From Ziziphus jujuba (taxonomy: Eukaryota > Streptophyta > Magnoliopsida > Rosales > Rhamnaceae), in NCBI RefSeq assembly GCF_031755915.1, contig NC_083386.1:6265501-6329500 (forward strand): DNA of 64,000 bases, in the 5' to 3' direction. Every line of letters starts with the position of its first letter. Position 1 is the first letter of the stretch. The position numbers and the translations under genes are program-made. The notes beneath the pieces were generated by a model. It was not told the origin of the DNA. It saw nothing but the letters and a program-made list of their open reading frames with translations, and ran no database searches. Shown piece by piece: positions 36,301 through 46,741 of this stretch.

Positions 36301-36662
36301 CAAGAAACCAACTTGTGGGAGCCATAACTCGAGGTAATCAATTTGATGGTTTTGGAAAGGTTGCATTCATTGGAAACATGGGATTATGTGGATTTCAATT
36401 ATCCATAACATGTGATGATGGAACACAACCGCCATCCCCATTAGAATATGATTTGGATTAAGCAAGAGTGTTTGATTGGAAGTTCATATTGGTTGGCTAT
36501 GGATGTGGATTGTTGATAGGGATATCTGTATGTTATATGTTGCTTTCAGACAAAAGACTTGCTTCTTTCATGAGAAAGTTTGGAGGACAACGATGGCATA
36601 AACTGCTAGGAAGGCAGAAGAAGAAGAAGAATGCATGCTTCAATAACAAGAGAAGAAATTAG
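30366..36662 (+). pseudogene. RLP pseudogene (RLP3) split by a solo LTR
   Basis: The 5' part (30366-31188) starts ATG GGG TAG. The third codon, a Trp in RLP5, is already a stop (30372-30374). The N-terminal cap (DYCTWSGVTC, one Cys of the pair replaced) and early LRRs follow. There is a frameshift near 30725-30775 and a stop at 30928-30930. The 3.3-kb LTR occupies 31189-34533. The 3' part (34534-36662) carries the remaining LRRs in several frames, the GNMGLCGFQLS cap and a membrane helix (GYGCGLLIGISVC). A basic tail ends at TAG 36660-36662. The two halves meet in frame across one copy of the target duplication (FSIDV joined to SYLVRNSKSL). Most other lesions could be older or younger than the insertion. 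Confidence 0.9.
31189..34533 (-). mobile_element. Solo LTR C (3345 bp) inserted in RLP3, TSD TGTAT
   Basis: Reverse orientation: starts TGTCAGGACCC and ends GGGTGTTACA on the + strand. TGTAT flanks it (31184-31188 and 34534-34538). It is about 0.45 kb longer than the other copies. It carries the same conserved regions, including the GCGCA-type repeats near 32395-32460 and a GC-rich patch at 33480-33900. No internal retrotransposon genes are adjacent. Confidence 0.9.
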
Positions 36663-37800
36663 TTGCCTAATGAAATATTTATCTGCATATATGCACAAGT
36701 TACAAAAATATCTCCAATAAAAGCTCTTCTTCTTAAAGCATATTGTTTATTGTAGTAATATCAGCTATAAATCTTTGTGATTTTATTTATTTATAGGGGG
36801 TTCTTAGATTTGATTTTTTCTCCTGTAGATGCTAAAATATTTTGGGATTAGTCTTTGAAATAATTTGAGTGCTACATGTGTGATATTGCTTCCATAAAAC
36901 ATACTCCATCTCTTTTCAATATGTGGTCTGGACTATGGATGTTTCAATTACTTGTACTAATAAGCACATGACAATTTGACCATATGCCTAGTACCTTTTC
37001 TATTTTTGCTTTATTTCTTGTTTCTGAAGCTGTTTTTACATTATTGTATAGTGCAGCACCGGTACTTATTATTTGAGCTATAAAACAGAGAACTTATCAA
37101 GATGAGTACAAAGAAAGAAAATGTTCCTGACATTTTATTTAAAATATAATAAGAGTTGCATAACCACCTTAAAAATCTTTGTTACACTTGGTGATATATC
37201 ATGTACCAATATAAAATAGGTCTAACATGTTTGCAAATTGTCCAATTTTGTTTCTGCGGTTTCTATCTTGATGGAATTCATTTTCTCATCTTAGAGAAAC
37301 CTTAGTCAAGTGCAACTTCTCTTCTGAATCATGATGACAGTTTTGGTGTTCATAAAACCAACTTAGGGGCAGCATATCTCGTGCTAAACAATTTGATAGT
37401 TATGAAATGGTTTATATATATATATATATATATATGTATGTAAACTCAATATCGTTTGGGGGGTACATGCTTTATCATGTTTATGAGTAAAGGGGAGTTA
37501 CTATACGATGCTTGGGGACAAAGCCTAACACAGGAACAATTGGCAAAAAGATGCATATTACGCAAACTTAGTAGTTTCTATTGAATGTCTTGTCTTGATT
37601 TAGGAACCCCCCAACCCAAACACCCCACTCATGCTCCCTTCGAACCCAGAAAAAAAAAAAAGGCACTCCCTTTTTCTTTTCACTTCTTTTGGGTTTTTGG
37701 TTGACATTTTCCTTTTCCCCTTTTTTATTATTATTTTTTGTATTCCTAATTTTTACATGGGGACTTATGCACATGTGTGACCATTATGTTCTTAAAAAAC
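36663..37800. other. 3' flank of RLP3 and unassigned DNA
   Basis: The first ~450 bp resemble the other RLP flanks (single unit of the repeat near 37000-37110). A short AT tract lies at about 37418. Sequence around 37600-37740 is purine/pyrimidine-biased with no credible frame. Confidence 0.4.
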
Positions 37801-37801
37801 T

Positions 37802-37996
37802 TTTAAAAGACCTGTATATCTCTTCTCTTTCAACTCCAAACGCCTTCACTTCTACGGCCTTCATGTTCGTGCTTCTGTAAATGCTACTACTGCTGACTCT
37901 GGCAATGGCAATGGAGCTGTACTAACTCTAGAGAAGACCCCATATGTTACTCCTCATGGAAGACAATATTTCCCTCTAGCTGCCATTGTTGGTCAA
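37802..37996 (+). pseudogene. CHLD: First-exon fragment of magnesium-chelatase subunit D
   Basis: An open frame reads RLHFYGLHVRASVNATTADS, then TLEKTPYVTPHGRQYFPLAA and IVGQ. It stops at a splice donor (GTACTT at 37997). GRQ(F/Y)FPLAA(V/I)VGQ right after a transit-peptide-like VRAS region is the start of the mature CHLD protein. CHLD is part of the chloroplast enzyme that inserts Mg into protoporphyrin IX. There is no start codon in frame and the AAA+ domain exons do not follow; a 20-base C run and a transposon repeat come next. It is a stranded fragment, probably transposon-captured. Assignment rests on family knowledge without a search. Confidence 0.7.
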
Positions 37997-38012
37997 GTAC
38001 TTCCCTTTTACT

Positions 38013-38032
38013 CCCCCCCCCCCCCCCCCCCC
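38013..38032. repeat. Poly(C) tract of 20
   Basis: Uninterrupted C20 just inside the intron after the CHLD-like exon. Long C homopolymers are unusual in this AT-rich DNA and may also be miscounted in sequencing. Confidence 0.85.
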
Positions 38033-38227
38033 ACTCTTTCTTATGGAGAAAACGATGCTTTTTTCTCATTAATTATGCATTTTCTTTTGAAAATGGAATA
38101 TGGGTTTTAGTATGGTGTTTTTAGTGAAATGGGTCTAAATTATTTCAATTTCTTAAACTCTTTTTGGAGTTTTGGTTGTCAGAGAATTTGTAGATTAATT
38201 TTGTGTTTGGGTGTGATGGCTTGATGT

Positions 38228-38478
38228 TACTACAGAGATTTTGGTAATTACCGATGAAAGCTACGGTAATTTTTTCAGCAAGGACAAATTGATTACCATA
38301 GGTTGCATCGGTAATTACCGAAGTACCTATGGTAATCAAATTTTTGTGTCGATTTAAGAACTTTTTCAGAACTTTTGGAGTTTTTTCTCCTTAGGATCGT
38401 TGAAGAATGTATATTTTGCATGTTGTTGCATTTAATACACATTAGGGGGACTTGTGGGGGCCAAAAAATTGGTAATAT
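38228..38478 (-). repeat. Single copy of the ~255-bp palindromic repeat unit
   Basis: One complete unit of the family seen at 1690-4612, in the orientation of the reverse arm. It runs from GGTAATTACCGATGAAAGCT to GGGGGACTTGTGGGGGCC. It lies 230 bp after the CHLD fragment, so the fragment may sit inside a related non-autonomous element. No second terminus was found upstream. Confidence 0.75.
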
Positions 38479-38654
38479 GTGATAACCATGTTGTTGCCAA
38501 TTCTTTTATTTTTCATTTCGAATAATTAGAATTCAATATATCTACTTTGATAATGTGTATTTGCGTGAAGAATAAATGATTATTCCCACCATAATTCCAT
38601 ACACACATTAATATCATATTATCATGATAATGCCATCTTTATAACGGTATATAA

Positions 38655-41600
38655 TTTAACAGCCCAGACCACCCATATGCGATATTGTCCTCTTTAGGCT
38701 TGGGGAATCCTCTTACAACCCAGCCCTCAAGATTTTAAAAGGCCTCGTAAAGGAAAGGTATCCATACCCATTTATAAGAAGTGTTTTGTTCCCCTTTCCA
38801 ACCGATATGGGACTTCACAATCCTCCCCCCTTGGGACCCAGCATCCTCGTTGGTACACCAATCTAAGGACTAGCTCTGATAGCAACTGTAACAGCCCAGT
38901 CTACCCGCATACGATATGGTCCTCTTTGGGCCTGGAGAATCCATTTACAATCCAGCCCTCAAGGTTTTGTCAAAACGCTTCGTACGGGAAAGGTATCCAC
39001 AACCACTTATATGGCATGCTTCGTTCCCCTTTTCCAACCGATGTGGGACTTCACAATCCGATACCAACTGTAACAGCTTAGTCCACCCGCATGTGATATT
39101 GTCCTCTTTGGGCCTGGGGAATCTCTTACAACCCAGCCCTCAAGGTTTTGTCAAAATGAGTCATACAGGAAAGGTATCCACACCCACTTATATGCATGCT
39201 TCGTTCTCCTTTTCCAACCAATGTGGAACTTCACAATTCACCCCCCTTGGGGCCCAGCATTCTCGCTGGCACACCGATCCGAGTACTGACTCTGATACTG
39301 TCAGGACCCGTCCAGAATTCCTTCCCCGGAACCCTAGACAGCCCTGATCCCAGGGAAATACCACCGAACCTTCCAACGGAAAATCCGGCAGCACCTCCCC
39401 TAAGGGATTTACTTACCACAAATTTACCTGCACTGAAAACACACTTCAAAAATATCCCCTTATTCCTCCCACAATACTACAAATTGATTCCACAAATTGC
39501 AGCACTCCAAAAATAAATACAGTAATCCAGTGCAAAATAAATACAACAAGAGTGAAGAAATATTACAACTGCAATAAAAGAAGAACAGGGTACTTCACGA
39601 ACTAAAACAGCGAGGAAGATCGAGTCCGCTCCGAATGAACAACGACAACCTGGTACCTAGAGGAACGGAATTTAAGAGTGTGAGATGCTAATCATCTCAG
39701 TGAGTGACCCTATCTACTATACAATATAATACCACGGTAATAGGTATATAAATAATAATTATTTGGAAATAATATTTTCTCTCAAAACCCTTACAATTCT
39801 CTCAGTTGGAAAGGTTCCCCTTTTAAAACATTTTCACAAAACCCTTTATTTATACTCCCCGAAAACCAAGACATCAAATAAATATCCGAACAGTAATAAT
39901 TAATTTTTATTCCAACACAGCTTTAAAACATTTTATTTTTAAAACACAGTTCTGAAAATCAGTTGATGCACCCACTATATACCAGTGGCGCCAACAGTAC
40001 CCAGCGTCCCGAGGTACTGCCAGACAGGAGGTTATAGAAAGAAACCGGCATACGGTCGCGTGGCGTCCCACTGCGCAGCTGCTAACCTGGTGTCCCGGCC
40101 AAAGGGGGGTGGCCACCCTCTCCGATGGCATCCACAGGACACCCTCATAATATTACCTGCGCGCTACTCACACCCACCTGCGCGCTAATCATATCCGTGT
40201 GCACAATATCCATATCACATATACCATATCACATAATCAGAACACCAGTACGTGCACGGTGCATCTAAAAATTATAAAATCCGCAAATTTAAATTATAAA
40301 ACAATTTTCACATTTTTCATAAGCATAGCGGGCATAATCCATCCACTTGAACCGGGAAATTCTCCACAATTTCTTTATGATTAATACCATAAATTCCATG
40401 ATTTTCAAATCCACCAACTCCCAAATCCATCAATTCAAATATCCACATTTTTCCAAGCAAAAATAATTTCTCGAAATATCATAATCAAATCTCATAATAT
40501 TCCATGGGCATATTTTATAAAAATTGAAACCACCAACATAACCAAATATTTTCTTTGAAATATTTGAAAATCAATCATGCCCAATTTAACATTAAAAACA
40601 CCCGAATTTCAAAATTCGCAAAACCATAAAATAATTTCACATGGCATAAATTGGTGAAATGCACATTTTCTTAAATCCGATAATTTCACAAATAATTCCA
40701 CAATAAATCAAATAAATATTTGGCACATAGAAATTAAATTCCAAATATTTAAATCACACATAATATATTCACCAATTAAATTTCCCAAAATAAATTTGAA
40801 GGTGGGTCACTCACCTGGAGAACGCAATTAACCCATGATCCACCACGGGATCAATTCTACGACTCACCGGTGCTCCTAGAACAAAATTTACAAACAGTCA
40901 AATAAATTAATATTTTAATCGGGTAAATAATACCCGGTACCCGGGGGGTAAAACACAAACGTTAACCAAAATAGGCGAATAATATACCGAATCGAAGCTC
41001 GTGGAACGAGGATCACAAATCCGGTCTCCATCGAGCCCAATTCCGCCGGAGGTGGCCGGAATTTGGTCGGGAAGTTTCGGCCGGTTTTCACTTCCTCGTA
41101 TCTCGCAAACCGCTTCGAATTTTTGAGATTGGAGGCCATATTTGAACTCAGAGGGGTCGAAAATAGTGAGATAGAGGTATGGGACGGGCTGGGTTGGTTG
41201 GAAACACAAGAAAAGAGGAGAGAGAAATTCCGGCGGCCGGCGGCTTCTCCGGCCCGATCGGCGCGCATCCGGCGGCGGCTGGCCGTGAAAATTGGCGGCC
41301 AAGCTCGCCTCCTCCTTCCGAACGTCACTGGCCGGTGCATGTACAGTATGGGTGGTCGGAAAAAGAAAACACGGGAGAGAGAGAGGGACAGTCGGTGGGA
41401 GAAAAAAAAACAGCTGTGCGTGTGTGTGTGTTTTGGTGCTCGGGGAAGAAGAAGGAAAAAAAGGAAAAAAGAAAAGAAAAAGAAAAAAAGAAAGAAATGG
41501 TGTTTTCCCACATGGGGAAAAGAAAAGAAAAAGAAAAAGAAAAAGAAAAGAAAAAGGAAAAGAAAAAGAAAAGGAAAAAGAAATAAAATAAAAATGATTA

Positions 41601-42318
41601 AATAATATTAATAATAATATTATTATTTGAAATAATAATAAAAATAATTTGATTTTACACATGGTTGACATGTGGCATTTTACCATGATGACACATGGTC
41701 ACCTTCAATAAGTCGCACGTGGCACATCGTTATGTGTGAAAAAAAATAATATTAAAATAATACAGTATTTGAAAAACTTTACAGGTCCATAACTTTCAAA
41801 CCACATGTCCAAATCGGACGTGCCGCTAGTCTACGGACTCGTATCGACGAGCACTTCACAACCATGCATGAGTCAATGCTCAACCTTGCATGAATAAAAA
41901 GTCAACTCCGGCACCCCTTGGACAGTTTGGACCTCAACTTGTTTTGCTCATAACTTTCAAACCGTAGCTCCGTTTTCAACGTGCTACCAGTCTACGAACT
42001 CGTGCCAACGTGTACTTCGTAACGGTACCTCAGTCAACCTAGAATTCCAATCGGATCAAAAAGTCAACTTTTGACCTATTCGGTCAACGGTCAACCTCGG
42101 TCAACGTGCAAAAATTCCGACATGGTTCGGGACGGGGTGTTATAGATACCATCTGTAACAGCCCAGACCACCTGCATGCGATATTGTCCTCTTTGGGCCT
42201 AGGAAATCCTCTTACAACCTAACCCTCAAGGTTTTAAAAAGCCTCGTAAGGGAAAGGTATCCACACCCACTTATAAGGAGTGTTTTGTTTCCCTTTCCAA
42301 CCGATTTGAGACTTCACA
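38655..42318 (-). mobile_element. TRIM-type array of four LTRs with 67-bp internal domains
   Basis: On the - strand each LTR (~165-169 bp) begins TGTGAAGTCCCACATCGG-like and ends GGGCTGTTACA. LTRs lie at 38655-38819, 38887-39055, 39069-39235 and 42154-42318. The first internal domain (38820-38886) has a plant initiator-Met tRNA primer site next to the LTR (- strand TGCTATCAGAGC, one mismatch from TGGTATCAGAGC). It also has a purine tract (AAGGGGGGAGG) at the other end. The second gap is only 13 bp. The third (39236-39298 plus 42150-42153) is again 67 bp once solo LTR D is removed. TATAA flanks the whole array (38650-38654 and 42319-42323). No coding capacity. Confidence 0.85.
39299..42144 (-). 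mobile_element. Solo LTR D (2846 bp) nested in the TRIM array, TSD GATAC
   Basis: Starts TGTCAGGACCCGTCC and ends GGGGTGTTATA (the usual final CA mutated to TA). GATAC lies on both sides (39294-39298 and 42145-42149) and falls inside the TRIM primer site. Purine-rich frames on the + strand at 41063-41605 are an (A/G)n tract of the LTR, not proteins. Confidence 0.9.
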
Positions 42319-44745
42319 TATAACATACGAAATACTTAAAACATAATACTATTTTACCAAAGTAATACCACCTTTGTTTTCCTTTCCTCTATGAAAAAGC
42401 ATCTCTCACCTCTCCTCTTGTAAGCATATGAAAGACTTAGTAAAAATTGTATTCACATTATAGCCTACAACTGATTCAGATTCCGCTTCTGGGAAATCAA
42501 ATGGAGCTCGACTAGTTTCTGCTAGATGAGAGATAAAGAACATAAACAATATAGGGAACAAGGGAATACCGGACCATATATGCTTTTAAGGTGAGGATCT
42601 TTTTAATTATCATCAAAATTGCGTTTAAATTTTTCTTTCACGAATCATCCAAATTTACAATTATTTTTTAACAATGTATTGCACCATAGAACATGTTGAA
42701 TGCAACATTCTTTAATGATAAAAAATATAAGAAAGAACACCAGCTACAGACCTGCTCTCTCTCCCTTTCTCTTCTCTCTCCCAAGCTCTCTTCGACTGTA
42801 GACCTGCTCGCTCACCAAGTAGACATCGAATGCTTGTACATCCAATCAGTTCGAAGGTCCAAATCCCAGAATTTCACAGTTCTGTCTGCTGAGCCTGGAA
42901 AAAGATTTGTATATAAAATCATTACTAGTTGCTTCTTAAACATTTTAACAAGATTTAAATGATCCCCGAAAACCAATAATAATATAAAGGACTTATACAA
43001 ACCATTTTGATATAGTTATAGAAATATCAACTTGAAAATCATTAACAAGGTAGCAAGCCTATCATATATTTGCAACAATTTCTACAGCAAGGCGCTGACA
43101 AGTTTAATTAACTCAACTCATGAAAGCAACTTGGCTTCTGACCTCTACAAGGGCAATTTTTTTCATGTGGTTTTTATATCACATACCATCACCTTCAACT
43201 CTAGAGGAGATAACCAGTCCATGTCAAACCTACCCTGAATATGTTTTTTTTGGGTATGAAATTATTAAGCCTATAGAAATAATAATAATAATAGAGCAGG
43301 GAAGGAGAGGGACCACACTAATAGACTAAACAACAAAACTTTCCCATTCACAAACCTAGTAAATCAAAGGATATCTCAAGCTCGGATAAAAAGGCCTAGA
43401 CCTCAAACATTTTACACGCTTGTTTCTACATTTTTCTTTCAAAGAAAAAAAAAAAAACACACACACACACACACCCACCTAGCTGTAGCTGCAGTAGCGA
43501 AAATCAGACTGTGGCATAAGAACTTCATAAGAAAACTTCATAAAATCCTAAGAACCATAAGTAACAAATAAATCAAGGTCATTACATTTAAACAAAATAT
43601 ATTGCTAAAATCAAAATTATGCAATAACATAAAAATTTATAATAAAAAAGTACTTTTTCCAAATAGAATTTCATTAAGTTCGCAAAAGTAATCACTTAAA
43701 AAATTTTCATAAAAATATTCAAAAGTCTAAATTAAATATACTCCAGTCATTGCAATAAGGGTGGTCAACAAAGGCTTATAAAGCCCCTATCAAAGGGTCA
43801 CTAAAAAAGGATATCGAATTTGAAGGGTATTGGTATCGGCAAGAGGGGAGCTATGAGTCACCTGAGCCGCCAACTTTTTGGTTGGGTGATTCTCAAAACC
43901 ATACAAAGAGAAATAAATTAACAAAGGAAATTACATATCATAGTGCTCCTCTGCCAAATTTTCATTAAATTTTCACACATATTATTTAAAACTCATCATC
44001 ATTGTTATTAAAGCATAGCCATCCCATAATTAATTAGCCTTTGCATTATCTTTTTTTCATCCCTCTCTCTCTCAACTCTCTGGCCTAACATTGTTGTTAG
44101 TGGCCATTACTACAGGCATTTTTAGTTGTAACACTTTAAAGATAATCAAAAGAAAGTAGGAACACAAATCTACATAAGCATTGGCATTAAATCCTTCACC
44201 AAGGAAAAGATTAGGTGTATTATCTAAACCACATCATCGTAGAGTTGAAGTGATTTCTAATGCCCAGTGACTGACTGTTATTTACTCTGACAAAAAGGGC
44301 TTATCCAATTTATCAGAGAGAATTAAGGTATGATTTCTTTGTTGCATGAATATATATTACTGGAGAAAAGAACAATCTACCACATTATAACTCTAGAAAG
44401 GATATCCTAAGCAATTAATGCCATACTTACCAGTTTTGGTCCTCAACATTGCTTTTCCATAGGAATTATAACTACGAGAAAACTGGCATGTAAATGCTTA
44501 AATGTGGCGAGCCAATAATCAATGCATTCAAAGGAGAAAAGAATAGAAATTCTTCAAGAAAAGAAATCTCTCCAATGAAATGTGAAGCTATTGTAATCAT
44601 CTATGTCATTTAAGTCCTTAAGTTGCCTCAGGCCCACAACATGTCAACAACTATTAGTGCAGCTAGCAAAATAACAACTTTAGACTAGATTGAAACTAAC
44701 GTTAAAATTAACCAAATTAATATATGTTTAACAATAAATCTTAAT
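42319..44745. other. Unassigned DNA with scattered gene-like relics
   Basis: Contains the WD40 exon relic listed next and an (AC)n tract near 43457-43474. A short unrecognised stretch at about 43790-43910 reads FEGYWYRQEGSYESPEPPTF in one frame. I could not link these into a gene. Confidence 0.4.
42816..42894 (-). pseudogene. WD40-repeat exon relic, katanin p80-like
   Basis: A 79-bp stretch bounded by an AG acceptor (42896-42895) and a GT donor (42815-42814) encodes GSADRTVKFWDLDLRTDWMY and about six more residues. GSADRTVKFWDLE is typical of the WD40 propeller of the microtubule-severing regulator katanin p80. I found no matching neighbouring exons, so it is probably a captured or decayed fragment. 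Another WD40 family is possible. Confidence 0.45.
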
Positions 44746-44749
44746 TCTG

Positions 44750-45160
<411 letters not shown>

Positions 45161-46650
45161 TAAAACTATGTAATTACCAAAATACCTTTGTTTAATGGAT
45201 TTAATGGGTTTGTCATGTCTTACCCATTAAAATCCATTAATTTATTGGATCTTATTGGGTGACACTCATACGGACCCGACATGATATTGTCAATCCAAAC
45301 CCATAAATTATCATGTGGGTTCATATCGTATTATCGTGTCGTGTAAGATTTTACCAAGCCTAGATCTAATGCTTATGATACTATCAAGAGGCATCTTTTT
45401 TATTTTAGCAAAAAAGAAAAAAGACAAAAAAAAATTTTAAGTTTATTTTTCTGTTAAACTATCAACTAAACTTCAATTCTTCTCTGTAATTATCATTCTT
45501 CCTCTTTTAAATTAATCAAATCCACCACAAATAGCTTTTATATTGTTTGTATTGTTATATTATATTGTTTTGTCAATACAATTTTTTGTAATTAATTTGT
45601 CAATACAACTTGGTCTCATCCATTTTGAAAGAATTCCAAGCAGATTACCTAACGAAAAAATGTACTAAAATATAACCAAAATAATATATTATACATATAT
45701 ATAGATATCATATTTCCCTAATAATTATGTTTAAGCAATATTAAAAATTAAAAAATAAAACAAGTAAAGGCGAAAAGATGACAATAAAAGAAATCATAAT
45801 TTAAAGGCAAAATATAGACAATTTACCATTACAAATAAGAGAATTGCTTTTTAATATTTATAAATTATATTAAAAAATGTTATGTATGCGTTTACTTTTA
45901 TATATAAATATACGTTTTTTATTACAGGAGAAAAAGTTGTAATACTTAAACTTGCATAATTTGTTAGTATTTTTTTTTTATTAATATTCACCATTTTTTT
46001 TTTAAAGTGATCACTTAGCAATTTAATTTTGAATAGTCATATTTAATTATTTTATTTAAAATTCTTGCCATAAAAGGAAATTAACACTATTAATTAACTA
46101 ACAGAAATATTTCATATCTAGCAAATTATTACATGATACAATTCTAGCCATTAGATTTAATTTTATTGACATGTCACAATTTGACAAACTCAAATTGAAA
46201 TTCTCCATTTTTTTTAGAAATGGAGAGGATCCTTGTATATACCTAGTAACTTTGTCACAATGATAGTGAAAAGCACATTAATGATATAATCAGTATAAAG
46301 ATAACAAAAATGTCAGACTTTTATATGGCATTTTTTCAACGGTATTTGAAAAAGCTGAGTAGAAAATTGCTCTCCAATCCTTCTGGATAAGGTTCATCAT
46401 TACTGCTGAAATAATGGAGTTACACATAGACTTATTATTTGATTTTGAGAAGACTAAATAATGTTTACATATATAAGAGTTATCAAATTCTACCGCATTT
46501 CACGGTTAAAGTTGCTATGATCACAAGGTTTACTTTGACTTGGTTACTTAACGTGTCTGAGAGCGTGGACTTTTTGTTGTATGGTGGGGACCTAAAAAAT
46601 AAAAGAAGAACCATTTTAGGAAATATTTTGTTTGCTTTGGAAGACTTTCA

Positions 46651-46672
46651 TTGACTTTGATCCAAATAAATA
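46651..46672 (+). promoter_or_regulatory. Putative core promoter of RLP4
   Basis: TTGACTTTGATCCAAATAAA, the same as upstream of RLP1, about 70 bp before the ATG. A poly(A) run (46723-46742) lies immediately before the start codon and is longer than in RLP1. Confidence 0.45.
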
Positions 46673-46741
46673 GCCCAAGTAAATTAGTAACATTACCATT
46701 ATTTGTTCATCAGCATCAAGGGAAAAAAAAAAAAAAAAAAA

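Noticed and set aside
41063..41605. Long K/R/E-rich frames and their antisense F/S/L-rich partners
   Set aside because: A 150-bp (A/G)n tract in solo LTR D keeps all frames open; not coding.
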